A DNA stretch of 64,000 bases from Acidobacteriota bacterium (GCA_016213775.1 JACQZR010000283.1:22281-86280), one strand, 5' to 3'; shown: positions 41,008-50,179, numbered from the stretch's first letter. Made by a program: numbers and translations. The notes: generated by a model not told the origin, from the letters alone.

Positions 41008-42380
41008 TGCAGAGCTGGATGAAGACACGACAAACACAATACGCCGGATACTTTGTTGTATACACGGTGGTGATTCTGGCGGTGCTGGGCGCGGCCAACT
41101 GGCTGGCGAACCGGCACTCGACGGCCTATGATTCGACCTCGAATAAGCGGTTCTCGCTGGCGGACCAGACTGAGAAAGTGGTGCGGGGTCTGAAGAACAA
41201 TGCGAAGGTCCTGTACTTCAGCGGCAAGAATGAGTTTCCACGGGCCAAGGATCTGCTGGATCGCTACTCCGCGTTGTCCCCGAAGCTCAGCATCGAGTAC
41301 ATCGATCCGGATGCCAAGCCGACAGTGGCGAAGGCTTACGGCGTGCGCACGATGGGCACGATCTTTGTGGAATCGGGCAATAAGCGCGAGGAAGCCCGCA
41401 GCTTGTCGGAAGAAGAAGTGACGAGCGCATTGATTCGCGCGTTGAAGACGGGCGAGCGGATGGTCTGCTTTGTTTCCGGCAGCGGCGAACACACTCTGGA
41501 AGACACCGGCCGCAACGGGCTGAGCAGTCTGAAAGAGCTGGTGGAGAAGAACAACTATAAAACACAAGTGCTGAAGCTGGTGGAATCGCCGGCGATTCCG
41601 CAGACATGCACCGTGGTGGTGGTTTCAGGGCCGCGTTTCGATTACACGCAGCCGGCGGTGGACAACCTTGACAAATTCTACAAAGAGGGCGGACGCGTAC
41701 TGGTGGCGATGGATCCGCCGCTGGGCGCGGGCAAGGAGACGATCTCCGACAATCCTCCGCTGGCGAAGGCGCTGGAAGGCTGGGGTTTCACGCTGCAGAA
41801 GAACCTGCTGCTTGATACGAGCGGCGTGGGCCAGTTGTTCGGCTTGAGCGAAGTGGTGCCGCTGGTGACCACGTACGAATCGCACTTGATCGTCCGCGAT
41901 ATGAAGGATTCCGCGACGGCATTTCCGCTGGCGCGGTCGGTGGACGTGAAGAACGTTCCGAACGCGACGAATGAGAAGTTGTTTTCGACTTCCGGCAACA
42001 GCTTTGCGACGTCGAACCTGGCGTCGGCGGAGATCCGCATCAATCCGGACAAGGACGCCAAGGGGCCGTTCGCCATTGGGGCGGCGGGCCAGTGGACGGT
42101 GGGTAAGGACAACAAGTTCGGCCGCGCGGTGGTGGTGGGCTCGTCGGGGTTCATGGCGAACTCGATCATCAGATTCAACGGCAACCGCGACCTGGTGATG
42201 AACATGTTGAACTGGCTGTCTTCGGATGAAGACCTGATTTCGATTCGTCCGAAGGACCCGGCGGACCGGCGCTTGAGCCTGACGCGCTCGCAGATGCGCA
42301 CGGTGTTTTATTCGAGCGTGATCATGCTGCCCTTGCTGGTGATAGCCGCCGGACTTCGCGTCTGGTGGCAGAGGAGGTAA
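41007..42380 (+). CDS. GldG-like ABC auxiliary protein
   Basis: 457 aa. It begins with a membrane helix (AGYFVVYTVVILAVLGAANWLA) and has a second one near the C-terminus (VFYSSVIMLPLLVIAAGLRVWW). Between them is the extracytoplasmic domain with 'NNAKVLYFSGKNEFPRAKDLLDRYS' and 'RMVCFVSGSGEHTLED', and the 'GG/DPPLGAGKET' stretch, typical of GldG/IFT52-like proteins. The start is the ATG at 41007 (TAATG overlap, GGAGG 5 nt upstream) rather than the TTG at 40995. Confidence 0.9.
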   Translation: MQSWMKTRQTQYAGYFVVYTVVILAVLGAANWLANRHSTAYDSTSNKRFSLADQTEKVVRGLKNNAKVLYFSGKNEFPRAKDLLDRYSALSPKLSIEYIDPDAKPTVAKAYGVRTMGTIFVESGNKREEARSLSEEEVTSALIRALKTGERMVCFVSGSGEHTLEDTGRNGLSSLKELVEKNNYKTQVLKLVESPAIPQTCTVVVVSGPRFDYTQPAVDNLDKFYKEGGRVLVAMDPPLGAGKETISDNPPLAKALEGWGFTLQKNLLLDTSGVGQLFGLSEVVPLVTTYESHLIVRDMKDSATAFPLARSVDVKNVPNATNEKLFSTSGNSFATSNLASAEIRINPDKDAKGPFAIGAAGQWTVGKDNKFGRAVVVGSSGFMANSIIRFNGNRDLVMNMLNWLSSDEDLISIRPKDPADRRLSLTRSQMRTVFYSSVIMLPLLVIAAGLRVWWQRR

Positions 42381-42386
42381 TCGCCT

Positions 42387-43727
42387 ATGCAATTTCGTGG
42401 ATTGCTGGCGGCGCTGGCCGTTCTCGCGATGCTGGGGCTTGGCGTCTTCCTTTCGAATAAGTACAAGAAGGACGATGACAAGAAGGGTTCCAGCGATGCC
42501 CCGAAGATTCTTACCATCCCCGACGATCAGATCACGAAGATCGAAATCCAGAAGAAGGATGGCGCAAAGACGGTTCTGGAAAAGTCTGACAAGTGGAAGA
42601 TGACAACGCCTGCCGGTTTGAATGCGGATCAGGAAGCAGTGGGGTCGATGGTGACCACTTTGGCTTCGCTTGCCTCCGAGAAGCTGGTGGAAGAGAAGGC
42701 CGGTGATCTGGCTCCGTTCGGGTTGACCGCGCCGCAGTTGGAAGTGACGGTGACCAAGAAGGACGGCAAGTCGTCGAAGGTGCAGATCGGCGATGAGACC
42801 GCGACGGGCAACGGGTTTTTCGCGAAGCTGGATGGCGATGCGAAGGTCTACACGATTGCCAGTTTCAGCAAGACGTCGCTCGACAAATCGGCGCAGGACT
42901 TGCGCGACAAACGCCTGATGACGTTTGATCCGGACAAGCTGTCACGCGTAGAATTGACGGCCAAGAACGAGACGGTCGAATTCGGCAAGAATCAGCAGAA
43001 CGAGTGGCAGATTGTGAAGCCGAAACCGATGCGCGCCGATAACTGGGCCGTGGAAGAGCTGGTGAGGAAGCTGAAGGACGCCAAGATGGATGTGAGCGCC
43101 GGCGAGGACGCGGCGGCAGCGAATGCCACCAACTTCCTCACCGGGACCAGAGTGGCGATCGCGAAAGTGACCGACGCCAGCGGCACGCACCAGATCGAGG
43201 TTCACAAGAAGGACAAAGACTACTACGCCAAGGGCACAGCGGTTCCGGATGCGTTCAAAGTGAGCACGGAGTTGGGCGAAGGACTCGACAAGTCGCTCGC
43301 CGATTTCCGCAACAAGAAGCTGTTTGAGTTCGGATTCAACGAACCGTCGAAGCTGGAAGTGAAGGGCGAGGACGGCCAGGTGAAGACGTACACCAAGAGC
43401 GGCGACAAATGGATGCGCGGCAATGAGCAGATGGATTCGGTGAGCATCCAGTCGTTTGTGGATAAGCTGCGGGATCTGTCGTCGATCAAGTTCCTCGACG
43501 CCGGCGCGGCGACGCCGATATTCGAAGTGAAGCTGACGGCCAAGGACGGGAAGCTGGTGGACAACGTCATGGTGTCGCGCAATGGGCCGAACGTGGTGGC
43601 GATACGCGCGGGCGAGCCGACGGTATATGAGCTGGATCCGAATGTGTTTGAGGATCTGAAGCGCACGGCAGCGGACATCAAGGCGCCTCCGCCACCTTCA
43701 GCCAAGAAGGACGAGAAAAAGAAGTAG
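42387..43727 (+). CDS. DUF4340 membrane-anchored protein
   Basis: 446 aa. One N-terminal membrane helix (FRGLLAALAVLAMLGLGVFLSN) is followed by a long lysine- and aspartate-rich periplasmic part with repeated motifs such as 'DQITKIEIQKKDGAKTVLEKSDKWKMTTP', 'GLTAPQLEVTVTKKDGKSSKVQIGDET' and 'NKKLFEFGFNEPSKLEVKG'. DUF4340 proteins usually follow GldFG-type ABC genes, as here. Their role is probably structural or regulatory for that exporter; none has been firmly assigned to my knowledge. A strong Shine-Dalgarno (GGAGG) lies in the end of the previous gene. Confidence 0.9.
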   Translation: MQFRGLLAALAVLAMLGLGVFLSNKYKKDDDKKGSSDAPKILTIPDDQITKIEIQKKDGAKTVLEKSDKWKMTTPAGLNADQEAVGSMVTTLASLASEKLVEEKAGDLAPFGLTAPQLEVTVTKKDGKSSKVQIGDETATGNGFFAKLDGDAKVYTIASFSKTSLDKSAQDLRDKRLMTFDPDKLSRVELTAKNETVEFGKNQQNEWQIVKPKPMRADNWAVEELVRKLKDAKMDVSAGEDAAAANATNFLTGTRVAIAKVTDASGTHQIEVHKKDKDYYAKGTAVPDAFKVSTELGEGLDKSLADFRNKKLFEFGFNEPSKLEVKGEDGQVKTYTKSGDKWMRGNEQMDSVSIQSFVDKLRDLSSIKFLDAGAATPIFEVKLTAKDGKLVDNVMVSRNGPNVVAIRAGEPTVYELDPNVFEDLKRTAADIKAPPPPSAKKDEKKK

Positions 43728-43732
43728 GGTAC

Positions 43733-45079
43733 GTGAACGCGCTCCTGACCGATTTGTATCAACTGACCATGGCCGCGGGCCACTATCAGGCAGGCAAGTT
43801 GGAGGAGCGCGCGACGTTTGAACTGTTCGTCCGGCGGATGCCGCACAACCGGAATTTTCTGGTCGCCGCGGGACTGGCGCAGGTAGTGGATTATCTACTG
43901 AACTTGCGCTTCACGGCAGAGGATCTGGAGTATTTGCGCGCGCTGCCGCAGTTTGCGCGGGTGGATGCGGGCTTCTTTGATTACCTGGCGGGGTTGCGAT
44001 TCACGGGCGACGTGTTCGCGATGCCCGAGGGGACTCCGTTTTTTCCCGGCGAGCCGGTGTTGACGGTGCGTGCTCCCATTGTGGAGGCGCAAATTGCCGA
44101 GACCTTTCTCATCGCCACCATTGCGCACCAATCGCTGATTGCGACGAAAGCTGCGCGGGTAGTGGAAGCGGCGGCAGGACGCGCGGTGATCGAGTTCGGT
44201 ACACGCCGGGCACATTCTCCAGGGGCCGGGACGCTGGGCGCTCGCGCGGCCTACATCGGCGGATGCATCGGCACGAGCAATACCCAGGCCGGTTTGTTGT
44301 ACGGGCTTCCGGTGTTTGGGACCGCGGCGCATAGCTGGGTCCAGGCGTTCGACGATGAGTTGGAGGCGTTTCGCGTTCTGCAGAAGCTGCTGGGCGAGAA
44401 CACGGTGTATCTCATCGACACCTACGACACGTTGGAAGGCGCGCGGAAAGCAGTGGCGCTCGGGCGCCCAATGTGGGGCGTCCGCATTGACAGCGGTAAT
44501 CTGGTGGAGATGTCGCGCGAGGTGCGTGCGATCCTGGATGCGGCTGGTTTCCCGGATGCCAGGATCATGGCAACCAGCGATCTGAACGAGTACAAGATTC
44601 TCGAACTCGTCGCCGCCAAGGCTCCGATTGACGCCTTTGGGGTGGGCACGGATCTGGCGACATCGTCCGATGTGCCGAGCCTTGGCGCGGTGTACAAGCT
44701 GGTCGAGATGGCCTCAGGGGACAAGCGGCGCTACACGGCGAAGTTCAGCGAAGGCAAGGGAACGCTGCCCGGGGCGAAACAGGTGTTCCGCTTTGCGGCG
44801 CACGATTTGTTGGGGTGTTCCTGGGAATGCCCGGCGTGTACGCCAGGGACGCCAGTGGTGGAGGCGTTGCTGCGGCCGGTGCTGCTGGGCGGCGAGCCGG
44901 TGCTGCCGTTCCCGACGATGGCGGAATCCCGCGACCGGGCGCTGGCGAGTTTAGCGAAGCTGCCGAAGTCGCTGCACACGGTGTTCGATGCGAAGGAGCA
45001 GTGGAAGGTGGAGATCAGTCCGGCGCTGCACGCGCTGCTGGAGAGCGTGCGCAATAATCATATTGGGGCTGATGCATGA
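43733..45079 (+). CDS. pncB: Nicotinate phosphoribosyltransferase
   Basis: 448 aa, GTG start. Marks of the enzyme are 'LLTDLYQLTMAAGHYQAG', 'FELFVRRMPHNRNFLVAAGL', 'EFGTRRAHSPGAG' (active-site histidine region), 'GTSNTQAGLLYGLPVFGTAAHSWVQAF' and 'WGVRIDSGNLVEM'. It converts nicotinate and PRPP, with ATP hydrolysis, to nicotinate mononucleotide in NAD salvage. It overlaps the downstream nicotinamidase-like gene (ATGA at 45076), which would supply nicotinate. It starts 5 nt after the DUF4340 gene, so it may share that operon. Confidence 0.96.
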   Translation: MNALLTDLYQLTMAAGHYQAGKLEERATFELFVRRMPHNRNFLVAAGLAQVVDYLLNLRFTAEDLEYLRALPQFARVDAGFFDYLAGLRFTGDVFAMPEGTPFFPGEPVLTVRAPIVEAQIAETFLIATIAHQSLIATKAARVVEAAAGRAVIEFGTRRAHSPGAGTLGARAAYIGGCIGTSNTQAGLLYGLPVFGTAAHSWVQAFDDELEAFRVLQKLLGENTVYLIDTYDTLEGARKAVALGRPMWGVRIDSGNLVEMSREVRAILDAAGFPDARIMATSDLNEYKILELVAAKAPIDAFGVGTDLATSSDVPSLGAVYKLVEMASGDKRRYTAKFSEGKGTLPGAKQVFRFAAHDLLGCSWECPACTPGTPVVEALLRPVLLGGEPVLPFPTMAESRDRALASLAKLPKSLHTVFDAKEQWKVEISPALHALLESVRNNHIGADA

Positions 45080-45657
45080 TCTTCTTCGACATTGACACGC
45101 AGTTGGATTTTCTCTATCCGGGTGGAGCACTGTATGTACCAGGCGCGGAGAAGCTGGCACGGAGAATTGGTGCGTTGAATCACTGGGCGGCGGCGAACGG
45201 GCATCTGGTGGCGTCGTCGGTGGATGCGCATTCGGAGAATGATCCGGAGTTCCGCGTTTGGCCTCCACACTGCGTGGTGGGAACGGTGGGGCAGGGCAAG
45301 CCGGCGATCACGCTGCTGGATGGGCGAGTGGTGATGCCGCATGAATCCACCTCGGTTGCGCTGAATGGGGCCAAGCAGGTGCTCGTGGAGAAGGTGTCGA
45401 CGGTGTTCTTCCACGGTGCGAGTTTCCAGGCGCTGTTGCGGGCGGTGCCGGCGGATAAGTACGTCGTGTATGGCGTGGTGACCGAGATCTGCGTCAAGGA
45501 TGCCGCGTTTGGTTTGCTGAAGACGGGGAAACCGGTAGAGTTGGTGACGGACGCGGCGGAGGGGTTGAATGCGGCAGCGGTTGTGGCGATGTATGCGGAG
45601 TTCACCGCCGCGGGGGGACGGTTGGTGACGACGGCGGCGGTCGTGGGTCAGGGGTGA
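45076..45657 (+). CDS. Nicotinamidase-like cysteine hydrolase (isochorismatase fold)
   Basis: 193 aa. Catalytic Asp in 'FFDIDTQLDFLYPGG' (position 7 or 10), and the nucleophile Cys in 'GVVTEICVKDAAFG', preceded by the typical cis-peptide. 'VDAHSENDPEFRVWPPHCVVGT' fits the metal/substrate loop of nicotinamidases (H..D..F..WP.HC). It is translationally coupled to pncB, so it is probably PncA, converting nicotinamide to nicotinate. The middle 'SVDAHSENDPEF' replaces the more usual D-W-H-P of PncA, so substrate preference should be left open. Confidence 0.85.
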   Translation: MIFFDIDTQLDFLYPGGALYVPGAEKLARRIGALNHWAAANGHLVASSVDAHSENDPEFRVWPPHCVVGTVGQGKPAITLLDGRVVMPHESTSVALNGAKQVLVEKVSTVFFHGASFQALLRAVPADKYVVYGVVTEICVKDAAFGLLKTGKPVELVTDAAEGLNAAAVVAMYAEFTAAGGRLVTTAAVVGQG

Positions 45658-45877
45658 TCCGGAAGGCATGTTCGAGTCCTATGTGGGGAGCCACCGTTCG
45701 GGTTTCCGCCATTGGTGGGGCAGGACGACCCGAAGTCACTAAGTCCTTAGGCATCAGGCTCGAATTCTGCCTGGCCTTCAACTCTCCAGTCCCGCAGACG
45801 CAGGACGTATTCTAAGCGAATTCTTTCCGATACACATGTGGGGATCGCGCTCAAGTAGAATGGCTTGATACTTCGTT
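45658..45877. other. Intergenic region, no gene
   Basis: No gene is supported. A TAGAAT at 45856-45861 may be the -10 for the membrane hydrolase gene, with 16 nt to its ATG. A tRNA-like end (gttcgagtcctatgtggg) at about 45671 was examined and rejected. Confidence 0.3.
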
Positions 45878-48286
45878 ATGTCCGAGAAGAAGGTTGCCGT
45901 AGTCGCCGTTCACGGAGTCTCCCACCATGAGCGCGGTGCAACGATGAAGGCCGTCGTTGGAGTGCTAGAGCGCCTCCGCGAAGATGGCCGATATCTGTAC
46001 GAACCGTTCGCAGCGAGAGACATCCGCATTCCGATTGACCCTGTGGCAGTTTCCGATCCGGATACCCCACGAGGCGACCCAGACCTCGAGCTCACACGTC
46101 GGGCCCTTCGCGCGTATAGCGGTCAGGACGCCCCGTTCACTTACGACACCTTGCGGCTCGAAAGCCGCCGCACGGCGGATGAAGTGGGGGTACACATTTA
46201 TGAATGTCATTGGTCTGACATTGCCAGGGCTGGTAGCAGCGTGGTGCAGTTTTTTGCCGATCTGTACCAGGTGCTTTTCCGCCTAAGTTGGCTTGGTTAT
46301 CAGAATGCGGCAGCGGGTACTCCCAAGTGCGGCAGCAGCCTCTGGAATCTGTACCGGCGGTTACTTTGGGTCCGATGTACTGCATTGACCGTCATCCTGC
46401 CCTTGATACATGTGCTGCTAGTAGCGATCGTCTGCATTGTCTCTATCCTCGCCGTTTTCATGCAGATTCCACATGGTGCCCAAATGGGTGCCTGTGTGGC
46501 GGTAGTCGCTGTTTTGGTCGGCGCGATATCGGCGTTGGTGGCCCGAAGGCACCACTGGAATTTCGGCTCGTGGGCGGTGATTTCCCTCTTGCCGCTGTTG
46601 GTGGCGGCGGCTTGCTGGACCGCTTGGCAGCCCGTCGCCTCCGGCATCCCCGCCGCCGCCAACGTGCGGGTGTTCGCTACAGGAACCGTTCTCTTCGTCG
46701 GAATTGGAGTCGTCGCATTCGTTCGCGCGTTTGGCCGTCAGCACCGGCAAGCGCCCTGGTTCGCTCTCGCATTAGGCACGCCCTTCGTTGTGGGCCTCCT
46801 GTTCCAAATCTGGAATTCCGCAAATGTGCCGGAAAGGCTCATCCGCTCGTGCCTCCTCGTCGCCTTGGGGCGGACGGCGACCTTAACGCTCGATCCTCTT
46901 GCCCTCATCTCGTGGCTCCGGTACGCTTGGGGGGCATTGCTCCTCGCTTTTCTCGTCGGTGAAGTCGTTGGGCACGTCGCAGCCCTCCTCGACCGAGGCT
47001 CAGCCCGTACTCTCTATCGCTCAGTTCGTACCGCGAGTCTCACGCTCGCATTGTCCGTGTTCGGTTTCGTCGTAACCACCACGGGCCTTTGGGGTGTCCT
47101 GTTAAGCTTGGTTCGTCGGTTAATTCCCGCAGGTCTTGAACTCGTAGATCACAAAACTCTGGCGGATCTCTCGGCCGATCTTCAGACCGGCGAAATGGTT
47201 CAGTTCGTCAGCCTGTTTCTCCTCATGGTCATGAGTGCCGCATGGATCTTAGCCTGGGCGCTGTTCCCGAGCATCGCTGCCGAAATACGCTCCACTTCAG
47301 GTGCCACAGAAAGTTCGGAGTACGGTCCGGGCGAGGCTCTGGCCAACTGGCTCAACCACGGCTATCGTGCAATGCAGGTCGCAGGATTTCTGCTCTATTG
47401 TCCACTTCTCGTCGGCTCGGTCACAGCGATCCTCTGGAGCCTTGGCATTGGCAGCCGTGTGGCGTTCGCGTCAACGTTCCAATTGCCTTCCGCCACTGCC
47501 ATCGTGGCGTCACTCACGGTCCTCTACTCGGCGATACTGATCCTGTTCACTCCGTTCGGAAAGCTGGGCCGCATCACTTCTGTTTTTCACGAATTATTTC
47601 GCGTCATACTAGATGTGGCCAATCATCTACGCGAACACCCCGCCGATTCAACGCCGCGCGCCCGCATTGCCGCGCGGTTGGGGTCCATCCTTCGCTACGT
47701 CGGTGACTCACACGTCTCATACCAAGCCATCATAATCGTCGCTCATAGTCAGGGCACCATCATCGTCTTGGACCTGCTGCGCTGGATCAAAGACGAACGG
47801 GACCGCAAGGGGCGTACCCCGAACGGCGACGATTCCCTTCCGATCTACCTTTTCACCATGGGCTCGCCTCTCCGGCAACTATACCAGTTGCACTTCCCCT
47901 TCCTTTATGGCTGGGCAGAAGACAGCCACAAGCCTTCCTTCGGCTGCTGGCATCCCGGCGACATCGGAGGCAAACCGGACCCACTCGCCGCTGGCCTTCG
48001 CTCCTGGACCAATGTCTTTGGCAGTGGAGATTACATAGGGCGGCAGTTATGGCGCGTGGAGACTGCTCAATACAACTACAAAAGGCCCCACCGGCTTTCC
48101 GCAGCGCGGATCTGGGCCGAAGGTCCAGAGCAGATCGAAAATGTCTCCTCGGATTCGAAGGGGACACGGATCGAATTTTGCATCGGCCCTCTGGCCCACA
48201 CTCGCTATTTGGACGGAACCGCTCCAGAGATCGGGTTTGAATTTGACCGGCTCATTGGGCTCGCGTCCCACTCGAATCCCGTATGA
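45878..48286 (+). CDS. Alpha/beta-hydrolase with a large membrane insertion, unknown function
   Basis: 802 aa. The start 'KKVAVVAVHGVSHHERG' is the first strand and oxyanion 'HG' of an alpha/beta-hydrolase. The nucleophile elbow is far downstream in 'AIIIVAHSQGTIIVLDLLRW' (about residue 625). Between them lie some ten hydrophobic helices (about residues 165-560), e.g. 'LIHVLLVAIVCIVSILAVF' and 'ALLLAFLVGEVVGHVAALL'. The hydrolase fold is therefore split by a membrane domain. Catalytic His/Asp after the serine are not certain. Its TGA overlaps the ATG of the next membrane protein (ATGA). No name is known to me for this arrangement. Confidence 0.8.
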   Translation: MSEKKVAVVAVHGVSHHERGATMKAVVGVLERLREDGRYLYEPFAARDIRIPIDPVAVSDPDTPRGDPDLELTRRALRAYSGQDAPFTYDTLRLESRRTADEVGVHIYECHWSDIARAGSSVVQFFADLYQVLFRLSWLGYQNAAAGTPKCGSSLWNLYRRLLWVRCTALTVILPLIHVLLVAIVCIVSILAVFMQIPHGAQMGACVAVVAVLVGAISALVARRHHWNFGSWAVISLLPLLVAAACWTAWQPVASGIPAAANVRVFATGTVLFVGIGVVAFVRAFGRQHRQAPWFALALGTPFVVGLLFQIWNSANVPERLIRSCLLVALGRTATLTLDPLALISWLRYAWGALLLAFLVGEVVGHVAALLDRGSARTLYRSVRTASLTLALSVFGFVVTTTGLWGVLLSLVRRLIPAGLELVDHKTLADLSADLQTGEMVQFVSLFLLMVMSAAWILAWALFPSIAAEIRSTSGATESSEYGPGEALANWLNHGYRAMQVAGFLLYCPLLVGSVTAILWSLGIGSRVAFASTFQLPSATAIVASLTVLYSAILILFTPFGKLGRITSVFHELFRVILDVANHLREHPADSTPRARIAARLGSILRYVGDSHVSYQAIIIVAHSQGTIIVLDLLRWIKDERDRKGRTPNGDDSLPIYLFTMGSPLRQLYQLHFPFLYGWAEDSHKPSFGCWHPGDIGGKPDPLAAGLRSWTNVFGSGDYIGRQLWRVETAQYNYKRPHRLSAARIWAEGPEQIENVSSDSKGTRIEFCIGPLAHTRYLDGTAPEIGFEFDRLIGLASHSNPV

Positions 48287-48963
48287 GATCCTCACCGATT
48301 CGTTCATTCCAGAAGGCCCCCGCGTCGATCGTACTCGTCCTCTCCGCCCTACTGCTCCTGGCATTAATCGAGCCTCACATGGCTAATGCGCGCTTACGTT
48401 TCATGATCGATGAGGATCACGCTGGCTTTTTCCTGGGGGCGGCTCCGATTTTGGTCGCCTTGAGCACGGCGCTTGCTGCTGGGCAAATCATTCGAAATCC
48501 GCAGGTATCATTCCTTCATGTGTTCTCTTCCTGTATCGCGCTGAGCGCTGCTAGCCTAACAGCATGGCAGTTGGTCCGATTGGCAGGAGAATTAGCCGAA
48601 CGATCCGTTTACTTGGCCCTAGCCAGCTCGGCGGCCGGCGGGCTCGTCTACTCCATAATCATTCTCATTCCGCCGGTCGTTCGATCCCCCGCGCTACGAC
48701 GCCCTGTCGTAGCGTTGAGATTCGTCTCGTTGGTCGTTGTCGTATGGACAGCTTGCGGACTTCTGATGTTTCTTAGTTCCAGCGAGAAGCGATCCGACTG
48801 GTATTGGGCTCTCGGTGCGCTGTGCCTTTGGATCGCCTTCGCTGGTCCTGCCGCCATGCTCCTCGCCTGGGAAGCCCATGCTTCGAACAAAGTGGTCTCA
48901 TCCGCGCTGCCTGATAGTTACAACGCCGCTGAGCGAAATGATCTGCCGGACCCCAGGCGGTAA
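48283..48963 (+). CDS. Membrane protein, partner of the hydrolase, unknown
   Basis: 226 aa with six likely membrane helices, including 'ASIVLVLSALLLLALI', 'HAGFFLGAAPILVALSTALAAGQI', 'FSSCIALSAASLTAWQLV', 'LALASSAAGGLVYSIIILIPPV' and 'FVSLVVVVWTACGLLMFL'. No conserved domain was recognised. The four-base overlap with the hydrolase gene means that the two are made together and may form a complex. Confidence 0.72.
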   Translation: MRSSPIRSFQKAPASIVLVLSALLLLALIEPHMANARLRFMIDEDHAGFFLGAAPILVALSTALAAGQIIRNPQVSFLHVFSSCIALSAASLTAWQLVRLAGELAERSVYLALASSAAGGLVYSIIILIPPVVRSPALRRPVVALRFVSLVVVVWTACGLLMFLSSSEKRSDWYWALGALCLWIAFAGPAAMLLAWEAHASNKVVSSALPDSYNAAERNDLPDPRR

Positions 48964-49222
48964 TAAAGTGAAGAGTCAATACAATTACTGTGTGTGAGAT
49001 TGATCCAATCTGGGTCCCCAGTCTGGATGGAGCGGCGGATTTCAGTCGGATCCTATTGCAAACAATCCTGTTGCCTCGGTTCGAGCAACGCTGGATTTAC
49101 ACTGCAAAAGTTCGAAACGTGTCCAGGGTGGGGAGGCAGAGGGACGATTTCAATCGGTAGTTTGCAGATGCGCCGAATCTCGCACCCGATCGACCCAATG
49201 AACGGGCTTGACATCCGGGAGT
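48964..49222. other. Intergenic region with a short inverted repeat
   Basis: AGATTG-ATC-CAATCT (48997-49011) is a perfect 6-bp inverted repeat directly followed by CTGGG-TC-CCCAG. Either could end the upstream transcript; neither has a T-run. No gene is seen. Confidence 0.3.
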
Positions 49223-49648
49223 TCAGTACGGAACGCGCTCGATGCCCGTAACGAACGTAACGCCCGAGACGACCATCCCGGAGAGCCTGTTGTTGTTGGT
49301 CACGAACAGATCAGTCCTCGCCGCGGAAGCGCAAGCCAACTGCATCGCATCGGCTGGGCGAATGCGTTCCCGACTTCGAATGTCTCCATACCGCTGGGCT
49401 GCGTCCAGCGTGAAGCCAACCAATTCCACGGAACCACTCGAGAAGAAGTTGAGGTAACTCCTTTCGAGCATGGCGTTGTTTAGTTGTTTTGGCTTAGTGA
49501 GTACTTCGCCCACAGTAAGGTAGCTCGTCAGCAAGTCATCGCCACGTGCCAACATCCTTCGACGGAGCTCGATTACGCGGGGCGACCACTCAGCATTCTT
49601 CTCGAATAAATAAATGAAGAGATTGGTGTCCCAAAAAACTCTCGCCAT
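49223..49648 (-). CDS. vapC: VapC-type PIN-domain toxin
   Basis: 141 aa. PIN-domain acidic residues appear in 'VFWDTNLFIYLF' (Asp7), 'LLTSYLTVGEVLTKP' (Glu) and 'ERIRPADAMQLACA' (Asp), with a final 'DLFVTNNNRLSG'. The protein is expected to be an RNase, usually cutting tRNA or rRNA, and to be neutralised by a cognate antitoxin. It starts 4 nt after the stop of the preceding gene, in the order antitoxin then toxin. Confidence 0.88.
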   Translation of the reverse strand: MARVFWDTNLFIYLFEKNAEWSPRVIELRRRMLARGDDLLTSYLTVGEVLTKPKQLNNAMLERSYLNFFSSGSVELVGFTLDAAQRYGDIRSRERIRPADAMQLACASAARTDLFVTNNNRLSGMVVSGVTFVTGIERVPY

Positions 49649-49652
49649 CCGA

Positions 49653-50132
49653 TCACCATTCCTGGCCTCGTATTCGTCTGTCCGTCAGCACAGCGAATAC
49701 GTATGGGTAGTCCATCAGGTCACTGATCTCCGTCGTGCGCGTCAGCGGACAACGGGACAGAGCCACTTCAAATTGCGTCCGCGTCAGCTTACGATTGACG
49801 CGCTTACCATCCCGGAAAAACCAAATCCCGGTCCCTTCCACTTCGAAGGTAAGTGGCAATCCTCTGACTGTTTGAAACTGCTCGCCCTGGTGATTGACGA
49901 TGCGTTGCCAAACTGTCTCCGGCAGATTCCCCGCAGGGTCGGGGAACGGATGCATGGTCGCCGGCGGTGCGGGCAGATCCTCCGACCTGAGACGTTCCAC
50001 AAAGTTGTCTCCCGGCTCCAACTCCCATAGTTGCCGGCCAACTCCAAGCATGGCCAGAACCGGGTCGTTAGCCTCCGCGCCTTGATCCCGGCCCTCTCTA
50101 TTCATAGGATGAATTATATGTTTGACGGCCAT
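49653..50132 (-). CDS. Putative antitoxin partner of VapC, unfamiliar family
   Basis: 159 aa, start fixed by GAGAGGTT about 8 nt before the ATG at 50132. The order and 4-nt spacing to vapC suggest an antitoxin. However, it is about twice the length of typical VapB, and no AbrB, RHH or Phd pattern is obvious. The C-terminus ('TFEVEGTGIWFFRDGKRVNRKLTRTQFEVALSRCP', 'DYPYVFAVLTDRRIRGQEW') looks like a folded domain. Its role is inferred from context alone. Confidence 0.55.
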   Translation of the reverse strand: MAVKHIIHPMNREGRDQGAEANDPVLAMLGVGRQLWELEPGDNFVERLRSEDLPAPPATMHPFPDPAGNLPETVWQRIVNHQGEQFQTVRGLPLTFEVEGTGIWFFRDGKRVNRKLTRTQFEVALSRCPLTRTTEISDLMDYPYVFAVLTDRRIRGQEW

Positions 50133-50152
50133 TTCTTTAACCTCTCTATATT

Positions 50153-50179
50153 GGTATAAGATTCTAGAGAGAATGTCAA
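50153..50179 (-). promoter_or_regulatory. Sigma70-like promoter with operator palindrome for the vapC operon
   Basis: On the minus strand TTGACA (50179-50174) and TATACC (50158-50153) are spaced by 15 bp, upstream of the antitoxin start at 50132. An inverted repeat ATTCT-CTCT-AGAAT (50161-50174) lies between the two boxes, where a repressing antitoxin would bind. Confidence 0.55.

Noticed and set aside
45671..45696. tRNA 3'-end-like sequence (gttcgagtcctatgtggg) after the nicotinamidase-like gene
   Set aside because: The T-stem does not pair (gcatg against cctat) and no D- or anticodon arm or matching acceptor 5' strand is present upstream.
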